Source: Micromonospora sp. H61 (lineage in GTDB: Bacteria; Actinomycetota; Actinomycetes; Mycobacteriales; Micromonosporaceae). From it: a stretch of DNA of 64,000 bases. The position numbers and the translations under genes are program-made. This document shows positions 43,038-50,549 of the stretch, in pieces (positions within the stretch are counted from its first letter, which is position 1; every line of letters begins with the position of its first letter). Location: NCBI RefSeq assembly GCF_018070325.1, contig NZ_JAGPXY010000020.1, positions 33,050 through 97,049 of the forward strand, written 5' to 3'. Below the pieces are notes generated by a model. That model had not been told where the DNA came from and did no database searches. It was given only the letters and a program-made list of their open reading frames with translations.

Positions 43038-45441
43038 GCGGACCCCGTACGGGCCGGGACAGCAGTGGCCGGTGCGGGTGGACCGGTACCTGGCCGACGG
43101 CCGGACCGATGCCGACGTGGACCGGTGGGTGCAGTCGGCGTCGGTGCTGCACTCCAACGGCGACGCGCTGGACATCGCGGTCGCCGACGGGCGGATCGTC
43201 GGGGTGCGCGGGCGGGTTGTGGACCGGATCAACCGGGGTCGGGTCGACCCGAAGGACCTGTACGGCTGGCAGGCCAACCACAGCCCGGACCGGTTGACCC
43301 GACCGCTGGTCCGCGACGGCGGCCGCCTGGTGGAGACGGACTGGGACACGGCGATGGGCCGGATCGTGGCCCGGTCGAAGGACCTCCTCGACGGGCCCGG
43401 TGGGTGGGGGCACTTCGGCTTCTACACCAGCGGGCAACTGTTCCTGGAGGAGTACTACACGCTCGGTGTGATCGGTAAGGCCGGTCTGGGCACGCCGCAC
43501 ATGGACGGCAACACCCGGCTCTGCACGGCCACCGCGGCGGCGTCGATGAAGGCGAGCTTCGGCACCGACGGGCAGCCCGGCTCGTACACCGACGTCGACC
43601 ACTGCGACGCCATCGCGCTGTGGGGTCACAACGTCGCCGAGACGCAGACGGTGCTGTGGATGCGGATGCTGGACCGACGCCGTGGCCCCAACCCCCCGGC
43701 GATGCTGGCGGTGGACCCGCGCGCCACCCCGGTCGCCCGGGAGGCCGATCTGCACCTGGCGGTGCGTAACGGCACGAACGTTGCCCTGATGAACGGCCTG
43801 CTCCGGGAGATCATCCGGCAGGGCTGGTACGACAACGACTACGTCGACGCACACACACTGGGTTTCGAGGAGTTGTGCCGGATTGTCGACGGCTACCCGC
43901 CGTCGCGGGTAGCCGACATCTGCGACGTGCCGGCCGCCGACGTGGAGCGCGCCGCCGAACTGCTCGGCACCTCGCAGCGGTTGCTGTCGACCGTGTTGCA
44001 GGGCTTCTACCAGTCGAACCAGGCCACCGCCGCCGCCTGCGCCGTCAACAACCTGCACCTGATCCGCGCCATGATCGGCCGGCCCGGCGCCGGGATCTAC
44101 CAGATGAATGGCCAGCCCACCGCCCAGAACAACCGGGAGACCGGCGCCGACGGCGACCTGCCCGGCCTGCGCAACTGGGACAACGAGCGGCACGTCGAGG
44201 AGTTGGCCCGGCTGTGGAACGTGGAGGTGGACACCATTCCGCACTGGGCGCCGCCGACGCACGCCATGCAGATCTTCCGGTACGCCGAGCAGGGCTCGAT
44301 CAAACTGCTCTGGATCTCCGCCACCAACCCGGCCGTCTCACTGCCGGAGCTGCACCGGATCCGGCAGATCCTGACCCGGCCGGAGCTGTTCGTGGTGGTC
44401 CAGGACCTCTTCCTCACCGAGACCGCTGAGCTGGCCGATGTCGTGCTGCCCGCCGCCACCTGGGGCGAGAAGACCGGCACGTTCACCAGCGTCGACCGGA
44501 CCGTGCACATCTCCGACAAGGCCGTCGACCCGCCCGGGGAGGCCCGCCCGGACCTGGACATCTTCCTCGACTACGCCCGCCGGATGGACTTCCGCGACCG
44601 CGACGGCCAGCCGCTGATCGACTGGAGCGGGCCGGAGGAGGTGTTCGAGGCGTGGAAGGAGTGTTCGCGCGGCCGGCCGTGCGACTACACCGGCATCACC
44701 TACGAGAAGCTGCGCGGCGGCTCGGGCATCCAGTGGCCCTGCACCGACGAGCATCCCGACGGCACGGAGCGCCTCTACACCGACGGACATTTCCACACCG
44801 ACCCCGACTACTGCGAGACGTACGGTCATGACCTGGCCACCGGCGCGGAGTTCACCGAGGCGGAATACCGGGCCAAGGAACCGCACGGGCGGGCGTTCCT
44901 GCACACCGTCGACTACCAACCCTCACCTGAGGTGCCCGACGACGAGCATCCGCTGCTCCTGACCACCGGTCGCACCGTCTACCAGTTCCACACCCGCACC
45001 AAGACCGGCCGGGCCCCGCAACTCAACCAGGCGGCACCGGACGTGTGGGTCGAGCTCAACCCCGCCGACGCGGCCCGGTTCGGCATCGCCGAGGGCGACC
45101 TGGTCGGCGTCTCCTCGACGCGCGGCGCCATCCAGGCCCGCGCCCGGCTCTGCGGCATCCGCCCCGGCGTGGTCTTCCTGCCGTTCCACTACGGCTACTT
45201 CGACCAGGACCCCGCCGCCCGCACCCCGCGGGCGGCGAACGAGCTGACCATCACGGCCTGGGACCCGGTGTCCAAGCAGCCCCTGTTCAAGGTCGCCGCC
45301 GTCGCGGTGACGAAACTCGCCGACGGGCGGGGCGTACCCTCGCCGGCGCCGACCGTCGGCGGCAGCGCACCACCAGCGGGCGCTGACGTGCCGCCCACCG
45401 TTGGTGGGCCGGCGGCCGAGGCCACCAGCGGGAAGGAGTGA
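43006..45441 (+). CDS. Molybdopterin oxidoreductase lacking the N-terminal Fe-S cysteines
   Basis: An 811-residue enzyme of the DMSO-reductase superfamily, resembling nitrate reductase/formate dehydrogenase-like proteins. Residues 41-97 align with the usual [4Fe-4S] domain, but the C-x2-C-x3-C is replaced: the segment reads SASVLHSNGDALDIAV, and the fourth position is in NRGRVDPKDLYGW. The Mo ligand is probably C173 in DGNTRLCTATAAAS. The molybdopterin-guanine dinucleotide domains (VLPAATWGEKTGTFTSVDR, then LTTGRTVYQFHTRTKTGRAP) are complete. GTG 43006 follows GGAAGGAGG at 5 nt. The C-terminal 45 residues are a Pro/Gly-rich tail. Confidence 0.88.
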   Translation: MVDRIADPWGERTPYGPGQQWPVRVDRYLADGRTDADVDRWVQSASVLHSNGDALDIAVADGRIVGVRGRVVDRINRGRVDPKDLYGWQANHSPDRLTRPLVRDGGRLVETDWDTAMGRIVARSKDLLDGPGGWGHFGFYTSGQLFLEEYYTLGVIGKAGLGTPHMDGNTRLCTATAAASMKASFGTDGQPGSYTDVDHCDAIALWGHNVAETQTVLWMRMLDRRRGPNPPAMLAVDPRATPVAREADLHLAVRNGTNVALMNGLLREIIRQGWYDNDYVDAHTLGFEELCRIVDGYPPSRVADICDVPAADVERAAELLGTSQRLLSTVLQGFYQSNQATAAACAVNNLHLIRAMIGRPGAGIYQMNGQPTAQNNRETGADGDLPGLRNWDNERHVEELARLWNVEVDTIPHWAPPTHAMQIFRYAEQGSIKLLWISATNPAVSLPELHRIRQILTRPELFVVVQDLFLTETAELADVVLPAATWGEKTGTFTSVDRTVHISDKAVDPPGEARPDLDIFLDYARRMDFRDRDGQPLIDWSGPEEVFEAWKECSRGRPCDYTGITYEKLRGGSGIQWPCTDEHPDGTERLYTDGHFHTDPDYCETYGHDLATGAEFTEAEYRAKEPHGRAFLHTVDYQPSPEVPDDEHPLLLTTGRTVYQFHTRTKTGRAPQLNQAAPDVWVELNPADAARFGIAEGDLVGVSSTRGAIQARARLCGIRPGVVFLPFHYGYFDQDPAARTPRAANELTITAWDPVSKQPLFKVAAVAVTKLADGRGVPSPAPTVGGSAPPAGADVPPTVGGPAAEATSGKE

Positions 45442-45444
45442 GCC

Positions 45445-45903
45445 GTGCACCTCGCCCACTACCTCGGTCTCCTGCACCGCGCGCAGGTCAACCTCGCCGA
45501 CGCGTTCCGGCAGGTCGCCGAGGCGCACGCCGAGGAACCCGACGTCGAGCACCTCTGCCAGCAGCAGGCGAAGCGCTGCGACGCGCACGCCGAGCAGTTG
45601 CACCCGTTCGTGGTCCGCTACTCCGAGGACGCCCCCGACGAACCCGACCGGCTGCACTCGCAACTGTTCACCGGCACCCGCACCGGCGGCATCGGCGTCC
45701 TGCGGGACCTCCAGGACCTCTACCTGATGGCCGCCGAGTGCGACATCACCTGGACGGTCGTCGGCCAGGCCGCCTACGGTGCCCGCGACGAAGAACTGCT
45801 CGCTGTTGTACGACGCTGCGAGGGAGAAACGGCGATCCAGCTCAAGTGGCTGCGTACCCGGATGAAGGCCGCCGCGCCCCAGGCGCTCGTCGTCGCCGAC
45901 TGA
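45445..45903 (+). CDS. Helical protein of unknown function (molybdo-enzyme neighbour)
   Basis: A 152-residue, wholly helical protein with many His, Glu, Asp and Gln: MHLAHYLGLLHRAQVNLADA, FRQVAEAHAEEPDVEHLC, KRCDAHAEQLHPFVVRYSED, DLYLMAAECDITWTVVGQAA. The repeated H-x-x-E patterns on helices recall ferritin-like or hemerythrin-like bundles, but I cannot assign a family. GTG 45445 lies 3 bp after the molybdopterin gene stop with AAGGAG upstream, so it is probably made with that enzyme as a partner or maturation factor (inference). Confidence 0.72.
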   Translation: MHLAHYLGLLHRAQVNLADAFRQVAEAHAEEPDVEHLCQQQAKRCDAHAEQLHPFVVRYSEDAPDEPDRLHSQLFTGTRTGGIGVLRDLQDLYLMAAECDITWTVVGQAAYGARDEELLAVVRRCEGETAIQLKWLRTRMKAAAPQALVVAD

Positions 45904-45920
45904 CGGCGCCGACCGGGGCA

Positions 45921-45959
45921 GGCGGCCGCTTCGGTCCGCTGGTCCTCCGGTCGGCCGCC
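45921..45959 (+). terminator. Hairpin after the molybdo-enzyme operon
   Basis: GGCGGCCG (45921-45928) pairs with CGGCCGCC (45952-45959) around a 23-nt loop, beginning 17 nt after the stop of the helical protein gene. No T-tract follows. Confidence 0.5.
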
Positions 45960-46027
45960 GACGTCCACCCGGTGTGTCCCGGGGCTTTTGGGGTAGGGCA
46001 TCAGGAACCGAGAGAGAGGAATTCCTG

Positions 46028-46435
46028 ATGCCGAGCACCACAATGAAGATGCTGGAGACGTACCCCAAATCGATCAACCTGGACCGCGCGAAGCTGGCGG
46101 CGGCGATCGACACGCTCAACGACTGCGCCCAGGCCTGCACCGCGTGCGCGGACGCCTGCCTGAGCGAGGACATGGTCGCCGAGCTGACCAAGTGCATCCG
46201 CACGGACCTGGACTGCGCCGACATCTGCACCACGACCGCTCGGGTGCTGTCCCGACACACCGGCTACGACGCCAACATCAGCCGCAGCCTGCTGGAGGCG
46301 TGCGCCACCGCCTGCAAGTCGTGTGGGGACGAGTGTGCCGCTCACGCCGACAAGCACGAACACTGCCGGGTCTGCGCCGAGGCGTGCCGGGCGTGCGAGC
46401 GGGCCTGCCGGGACCTGTTGGCCACCATGAGCTGA
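46028..46435 (+). CDS. Four-helix bundle copper-storage (Csp-like) protein
   Basis: A 135-residue Cys-rich protein: NDCAQACTACADACLSED, then CIRTDLDCADICTTTARVLS, then LLEACATACKSCGDECAAHA and HCRVCAEACRACERACRDLL. Cysteines line the helices at 3-4 residue spacing, the pattern of cytosolic Csp3-type copper-storage bundles that bind many Cu(I) ions; no signal peptide is present. ATG 46028 has GAGAGAGGA about 8 nt upstream. Between an Fe-S-less molybdopterin enzyme and NDH-2, it suggests that copper or redox stress links this region. Copper binding is inferred from the family. Confidence 0.87.
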   Translation: MPSTTMKMLETYPKSINLDRAKLAAAIDTLNDCAQACTACADACLSEDMVAELTKCIRTDLDCADICTTTARVLSRHTGYDANISRSLLEACATACKSCGDECAAHADKHEHCRVCAEACRACERACRDLLATMS

Positions 46436-46448
46436 GCGACAGGCAAGG

Positions 46449-46513
46449 GGGTGCCGGCAAGCGAGAGCCGCCTTCCCGACGACGGGAGGCGCAAACGGCG
46501 CCAGCCGGCACCC
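46449..46513. terminator. Nested structured element between the copper-storage and NDH-2 genes
   Basis: Outer arms GGGTGCCGGC (46449-46458) and GCCGGCACCC (46504-46513) are perfect; inside, CCTTCCCG and CGGGAGG form a second hairpin. It may terminate the copper-storage transcript or act as leader of the NDH-2 gene, whose ATG is 91 bp further on. Confidence 0.5.
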
Positions 46514-46603
46514 GGTTCCAGGATTCGGACGTTTCCGCCTCCAGCGTGGGGTTACCACCTGAACGAGACGAGGAACGACAGTCGACCGTTGAGGGGAACC
46601 GCC

Positions 46604-47902
46604 ATGGCCCGACCCAGGATCGTCATCGTCGGCGCGGGATTCGCCGGCTTCCACGCCGCGCGTCGGCTGGCCCGCGTCTCGCGCGGCGCCGCCGACGTGG
46701 TGCTTGTCAACCCGACCGACTACTTCCTGTATCTGCCGCTACTGCCGGAGGTCTCCGGCGGCGTGCTCGACCCGCGCCGGGTCACCGTTTCGCTGGCCGA
46801 CACCCTGCCCGGGGTACGAGTGGTCCTCGGCGAGGTCGACGGCATCGACGTCGACGGGCGGACCCTCTCCTACGTGGACCCGGAAGGACGCACCAGCCGG
46901 TTGTCGTACCACCGCCTCGTCCTGGCCGCCGGCAGCGTCAACAAACTGCTACCGATCCCCGGAGTCGCCGACCACGCGCACGGCTTCCGCGGCATCCCCG
47001 AAGCGGTGTACCTGCGGGAGCGGCTGATCCAGCAGATCGAACTGGCCGACGCCACCGACGACCCGACCGAACGGGCGGCACGCTGCACCTTCGTCGTGGT
47101 CGGCGCCGGCTACACCGGCACCGAGGTCGCCGCTCAGGGGCAACTGTTCACCGACGAGATCGTCCGCCACCACCCGCGGCTGGACGGGATCCGTCCACGC
47201 TGGTTACTGCTGGACACCGCCGACCGGGTCCTACCCGGCCTCGCCGCCCGGATGTCGCGGGCAGCCGAGCGGGTGCTGCGCGAGCGCGGGATCGAGGTGT
47301 GCCTGGGCACATCGGTCACCGAGGCCACCGCCGACGGGGTTCAACTCTCCGACGGCCGTTTCCTGCCGTCCCGGACCCTCGTGTGGTGCGTCGGGGTACG
47401 GCCCGACCCACTCGTCGAGGCCACCGGGCTGCCGACGACCCGCGGACGGGTCACCGTCGACGAGTACCTGACGGTGCCCGGCCACCCGGAGATCCTGGCC
47501 TGTGGCGACGCCGCCGCCGTACCCGACCCGGCCCGACCCGGTGAGATCACCCCGATGACCGCCCAGCACGCCGTGCGGCAGGGCCGGCTGGCCGCCGACA
47601 ACATCGCCGCCTCCTACGGCGTCGGCCGACGCCGCCCGTACCGGCATCGCGACCTGGGTTTCGTGGTGGACCTCGGCGGGTGGCAGGCCACCGCGAACCC
47701 GCTGCACGTACCCCTGTCCGGGCTGCCGGCCCGCGCCGTGGCGCGCGGCTACCACCTGCTGTCCCTGCCCGCCAACCGCGCCCGCACCGCCGCCGACTGG
47801 CTCTTCGCCGCGATCGGATCTCGGCCGAGCGTGCAACTCGGCCTGGTGCCCGACGCCGCCGTTCCCCTGGACACCGCCGCCCCGGAACTCGCCCGCCGCT
47901 GA
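46604..47902 (+). CDS. Type II NADH dehydrogenase-like FAD oxidoreductase
   Basis: A 432-residue flavoprotein. Two dinucleotide-binding motifs (VIVGAGFAGFHAARRLARVS at the start for FAD, FVVVGAGYTGTEVAAQGQLF near residue 165 for NADH) and the FAD-binding ILACGDAAAVPDP are present, with LAAGSVNKLLPIPGVADHAH characteristic of NDH-2. NDH-2 passes electrons from NADH to menaquinone without pumping protons. The C-terminal 60 residues contain an amphipathic helix likely to contact the membrane. ATG 46604 has GAGGGG upstream. It stands alone. Confidence 0.9.
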   Translation: MARPRIVIVGAGFAGFHAARRLARVSRGAADVVLVNPTDYFLYLPLLPEVSGGVLDPRRVTVSLADTLPGVRVVLGEVDGIDVDGRTLSYVDPEGRTSRLSYHRLVLAAGSVNKLLPIPGVADHAHGFRGIPEAVYLRERLIQQIELADATDDPTERAARCTFVVVGAGYTGTEVAAQGQLFTDEIVRHHPRLDGIRPRWLLLDTADRVLPGLAARMSRAAERVLRERGIEVCLGTSVTEATADGVQLSDGRFLPSRTLVWCVGVRPDPLVEATGLPTTRGRVTVDEYLTVPGHPEILACGDAAAVPDPARPGEITPMTAQHAVRQGRLAADNIAASYGVGRRRPYRHRDLGFVVDLGGWQATANPLHVPLSGLPARAVARGYHLLSLPANRARTAADWLFAAIGSRPSVQLGLVPDAAVPLDTAAPELARR

Positions 47903-47951
47903 CCTGTCGCCGGGGGCCGGTGCGGGCCGGTTGACAGGTCTGGAACGCGAG

Positions 47952-47981
47952 CCGCCCCGCCGCCGAGAGGCGGCGGGGCGG
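47952..47981. terminator. 13-bp GAGA-loop terminator hairpin
   Basis: CCGCCCCGCCGCC (47952-47964), loop GAGA, GGCGGCGGGGCGG (47969-47981): a perfect stem closed by a stable tetraloop between the convergent NDH-2 gene and the small gene at 48003. A weaker hairpin (ACCTGTC with GACAGGT) precedes it, just after the NDH-2 stop. Confidence 0.8.
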
Positions 47982-48002
47982 GCCAACTGGCGCCTCGTCG
48001 GG

Positions 48003-48239
48003 TCACTCGCCGCCGGCGGCTCTGTCACGGTCGGCTTCGGCGTCCGCCGCGCCGGTCGGGGTGCCGTCGCCGTCGCGGGCCGCGTGGGACAGGTCCACGT
48101 CGGCACCCGTCCGGGCGGCGTCCGCCTTCGCGTCGTCCGCGCCGACGATCTCCCCGGCGGGACCGGCGCCCGCGCCCTCGTCGTCGATCAGCCGTCCGGC
48201 GTCGGCCAGTCCGACCGGTACGTACCTGGGATCGGTCAT
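48003..48239 (-). CDS. Small acidic protein of unknown function
   Basis: A 78-residue protein: MTDPRYVPVGLADAGRLIDD followed by an Ala/Asp/Gly-rich, probably disordered tail. ATG 48239 has GAGGAGG about 6 nt upstream, a strong ribosome binding site, which is the main support. Small proteins of this composition are frequent in Micromonospora and streptomycetes and have no known role. It is followed by nothing on its strand before the terminator at 47952-47981. Confidence 0.6.
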   Translation of the reverse strand: MTDPRYVPVGLADAGRLIDDEGAGAGPAGEIVGADDAKADAARTGADVDLSHAARDGDGTPTGAADAEADRDRAAGGE

Positions 48240-48309
48240 CTCGTCCTCCTCGGGGGTTTCGCTCTCCCCCTACCGCTACCCCGAGGTGGTTCCCACACAC
48301 CCCGGCCCG

Positions 48310-48492
48310 CTACTCCTCCGGGATGCGCGGCCCGACCTCTCCCCGCCTCAGGTGCTCCGCGTTGCGGTCGGCCTCGCTGTCGGCGTGCGCAGCCCCGGAC
48401 CCGGGATCCGTCGTCCGGCGCCCCTCGGCGTCCTGGTACACCGCGCCGGTCTCGAGGGCTCTCTCCTGCTGACTCTGCTCGGGCGTAGTCAT
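48310..48492 (-). CDS. Small hydrophilic protein of unknown function
   Basis: A 60-residue, highly charged protein (TPEQSQQERALETGAVYQDA, later HADSEADRNAEHLRRGEVGP) without hydrophobic segments. ATG 48492 is preceded by TAGGGGGAATCC, a fair ribosome binding site. It resembles small stress-associated hydrophilic proteins only in composition. It lies 47 bp after the GAF-ANTAR gene on the same strand and could be co-transcribed with it. Confidence 0.55.
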   Translation of the reverse strand: MTTPEQSQQERALETGAVYQDAEGRRTTDPGSGAAHADSEADRNAEHLRRGEVGPRIPEE

Positions 48493-48539
48493 GGATTCCC
48501 CCTACCCTCCGGGTCCACCAGCAAACGATCTCGCCGGTG

Positions 48540-49259
48540 CTACCGCTGTGGGCGGCGTGCGTTCTCGACCACCGCCGAGGCGACGTCGCGCACCTTGCGG
48601 TTGCTGTCCTGCGACAGCTTGCTCAGGATGGCGAAGGCCTGCTCGGGGGTGCAACGACGCTCGCCCATGATGATGCCTTTGGCCTGCTCGATGACGGCGC
48701 GGTTCTCCATCGCCTTCTGCATGTGCCCGGCCAGGGTGGCCTGGGTTTCGTACAGGTGGGCGTTGGCCAGGCCGACTGCGGCGAACCCGGCGAACGTCTG
48801 AGCGATAGCGATCGCGTCGTCGTCGAAGGCGTTCGGTGTGGTGGCGTAGATGTTCAGCGCGCCGGTGACGTGCTCGTGCACCGGCAGCCCGACCGACAGG
48901 GAGCTGTGCGCGCCGGCCTGGGCGGCGGTCTCGGCCCAGCCGGGCCACCGCTGCTCGCTGCCGGTGTCCGGCACGATCAGGCTGGAGGTGCTTTCAGCGG
49001 CCTGCAGGCATGGGCCGTAGCCACGTTCGTACTGCTTCTCGTCGAGGGCGAGGGCGAGGGCGAGGGCGCCGGTGAACGCGGCGGTCTGCGGCTTGTTGTC
49101 GTGCAGCAGGGTGACACTGACCTCGCTGGCCCCGGGGATCGTGCGCTTGGCCAGCTGCGCGATCTTGTCCAGCAGGGTGTCGATGTCAACGTCGGCGAGT
49201 CGGATGCGGCCGAGCTCGGCGAACGCCTCGTGCGGGTCCATGGGTTCGACGTGCGTCAT
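48540..49259 (-). CDS. GAF-ANTAR transcription antitermination regulator (copy A)
   Basis: A 239-residue protein. The GAF domain (about 30-165) includes TIPGASEVSVTLLHDNKPQT, a YGPCLQA loop and HSSLSVGLPVHEHVTGALNI. The ANTAR RNA-binding domain (about 172-230) shows ENRAVIEQAKGIIMGERRCT and PEQAFAILSKLSQDSNRKV. ANTAR proteins bind paired hairpins in mRNA to stop termination. A hexanucleotide repeat at 49044-49067 adds Ala-Leu units to the GAF domain. ATG 49259 is 7 nt after AAGGA, which lies in a small hairpin. The 149-nt leader is structured and is shared with two other ANTAR genes. Confidence 0.92.
   Translation of the reverse strand: MTHVEPMDPHEAFAELGRIRLADVDIDTLLDKIAQLAKRTIPGASEVSVTLLHDNKPQTAAFTGALALALALDEKQYERGYGPCLQAAESTSSLIVPDTGSEQRWPGWAETAAQAGAHSSLSVGLPVHEHVTGALNIYATTPNAFDDDAIAIAQTFAGFAAVGLANAHLYETQATLAGHMQKAMENRAVIEQAKGIIMGERRCTPEQAFAILSKLSQDSNRKVRDVASAVVENARRPQR
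49044..49067. repeat. Hexanucleotide repeat (4 x GAGGGC) within GAF-ANTAR copy A
   Basis: On the coding strand it encodes alternating Ala-Leu in TGALALALALDEKQ. The paralogue at 58355 reads TGELALALDEAQ, two residues shorter, consistent with slippage expansion by one unit. Confidence 0.7.
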
Positions 49260-49408
49260 CAAAGCGTCCTTAACGAGGGCGCGTACCACCAGCAGGTGCC
49301 TGGGGTGGGGGCGCGGATCGCTGCAGGACTCCGCGGGCGGAGTCCGGGATCCGCGCCGCTTCTTGACGCTGGTCTCGACGACGCCCATCGAAGGCGCCGT
49401 GCCACAGA
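49260..49408 (-). promoter_or_regulatory. Structured ANTAR leader, copy A
   Basis: From a TAGGCT -10-like box (49419-49414) the putative transcript starts near TCTGTGG (49408). GTCAAGAAGCGGCG is followed by a perfect 10-bp stem GGCGCGGATC (49357-49348) with GATCCGCGCC (49319-49310), enclosing a 7-bp hairpin GGACTCC/GGAGTCC with loop GCCCGC and then CTGCAG. The leader ends in GCGCCCTcgttaAGGACGC, where the Shine-Dalgarno AAGGA lies in a hairpin, 7 nt before ATG 49259. Confidence 0.65.
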
Positions 49409-49518
49409 TCTCCAGCCTACCCGTAGCGGAGCGTCGGCCGTCATCCACGTCCCGCAGTAATGGCGTGGCGCCCCTCGCGACGATCGGCGGCGGCTGCCGA
49501 GGGCGCGTACGCTCGGGG

Positions 49519-49674
49519 TCTGTGGTCGACGCCTTCAACGTCGACCGAACCATCGTCAAGAAGCGGCGTAGGTCTAGGACTCCCCTGAGCGGGGGCCTGC
49601 AGCGACCTACGCACGCCGGCCCTGTCGAGGACGCCGGTGAAGTGCCCTTTCTAAGGTGCGGGGGCACTCTCGCC
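49519..49674 (+). promoter_or_regulatory. Structured ANTAR leader, copy B
   Basis: TACGCT (49508-49513) precedes TCTGTGG (49519). A 6-bp stem GTCGAC (49525-49530)/GTCGAC (49540-49545) comes first. GTCAAGAAGCGGCG then leads into the 9-bp stem GCGTAGGTC (49566-49574)/GACCTACGC (49604-49612), with CCCC/GGGG inner hairpin and CCTGCAG (49596-49602). Compared with copy A, both arms differ by matching changes. The final GTGCCCTTtctAAGG hairpin holds the Shine-Dalgarno-like AAGG. Confidence 0.65.
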
Positions 49675-49908
49675 ATGGCCAACGACCACCTCAACGACGC
49701 CCAGGCGACCCTCTCGCAACACGTGAGCGCCGCCATGGACAGCGAAGCCAGCATCGAACAGGCCAAGGGGATCGTCATGGGCGACCGGCGCTGCACCCCC
49801 GAGCGAGCCTTCGCCGACCTGACGAGGATGGCGCACGACACCAACCGCACCGTCCGCGAGGTCGCCCAAGCATCGGTGGAGCGCACCGCTGAAACCGCCG
49901 GTCAGTAG
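49675..49908 (+). CDS. ANTAR-only protein (GAF domain deleted)
   Basis: A 77-residue protein: ANDHLNDAQATLSQHVSAAM, then DSEASIEQAKGIVMGDRRCT and PERAFADLTRMAHDTNRTV. It aligns with the second half of the GAF-ANTAR paralogues from their internal NAHLYETQATL onward, and its initiator Met matches the Met of VAMTNAHLYDTQ in copy C. The GAF domain is therefore missing by deletion, while the leader is kept. The Shine-Dalgarno-like AAGG is 18 nt from the ATG, further than in the other copies, so translation may be weak. The ANTAR residues of the three-helix bundle are intact. Confidence 0.75.
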   Translation: MANDHLNDAQATLSQHVSAAMDSEASIEQAKGIVMGDRRCTPERAFADLTRMAHDTNRTVREVAQASVERTAETAGQ

Positions 49909-50053
49909 TCGACGGCGGCTCGCCCGCGCTTAATTCGCCCGGCCCGGGGAAAAATGGCGACGATGCCACAGCCGCTGCAGCGGCGGGCATCCCGCGGCCG
50001 CCGGTCGAGAAGCCGGCCGGCGGCCACATGCGGGTTCGGCCCTGATCCTGGCC

Positions 50054-50437
50054 TCAAGCGACGCAGAACTCGTTTCCCTCGGGGTCGAGCATGACGACGT
50101 GGCCGAGGACATCGCCGTACCACTCCTCGCGGACCACAGTCGCGCCGGCGGCAACCAGATCGGGCACCTTCTGCCGGATCAACCGGGCGCGCTCGGCCAT
50201 GTCCCCGGAGCCTGGACCGGCCACCCGGATGTCGATGTGCATACGGTTCTTGGCGGATTTGCCCTCGGGGACCTTGAGGAAACTGATGGCAGGACCCCTG
50301 CCGTCCGGATCGACGATGGACGCGTTGTCGGGCTCGTCGAAACCGGGCTCCTTGACATAGCCGAGGGCCAACGCCCAGAAGGCAGCGATCCGCTGGGGAT
50401 CGTCGGCATCGCATCCCAAGGTCCAAAGAGTGGCCAC
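50054..50437 (-). CDS. VOC (glyoxalase-like) family protein
   Basis: A 127-residue single-domain VOC protein: LWTLGCDADDPQRIAAFWAL, then ALGYVKEPGFDEPDNASIVD and KNRMHIDIRV, ending GHVVMLDPEGNEFCVA. The end motif is the same as in the tandem VOC protein at 87-821. These small Glyoxalase_6 proteins have no assigned substrate in actinobacteria. The start at 50437 is conventional. It is convergent with the ANTAR-only gene and stands alone. Confidence 0.85.
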   Translation of the reverse strand: MATLWTLGCDADDPQRIAAFWALALGYVKEPGFDEPDNASIVDPDGRGPAISFLKVPEGKSAKNRMHIDIRVAGPGSGDMAERARLIRQKVPDLVAAGATVVREEWYGDVLGHVVMLDPEGNEFCVA

Positions 50438-50549
50438 CGCGCCAACGTACGTCAGCTATGACACCCTGTCACCGACCTGACCGGGCGTTGCCCCGGCTGA
50501 CGCCCGGGAGCGCCGGGTCTGGCCTGGCCTTGGGCACGGCGGCGTTGGC

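Noticed and set aside
49641..49668. AGTGCCC/GGGCACT hairpin with a 14-nt loop in leader B
   Set aside because: It competes with the shorter GTGCCCTT/AAGG pairing that is shared by all three leaders, and it is specific to B, where the deletion occurred; I treat the shared pairing as the relevant one.
50054..50437. Possible recent duplication of the tandem VOC gene at 87-821
   Set aside because: Only the C-terminal DPEGNEFC motif is shared; the rest is too different for a recent local duplication.
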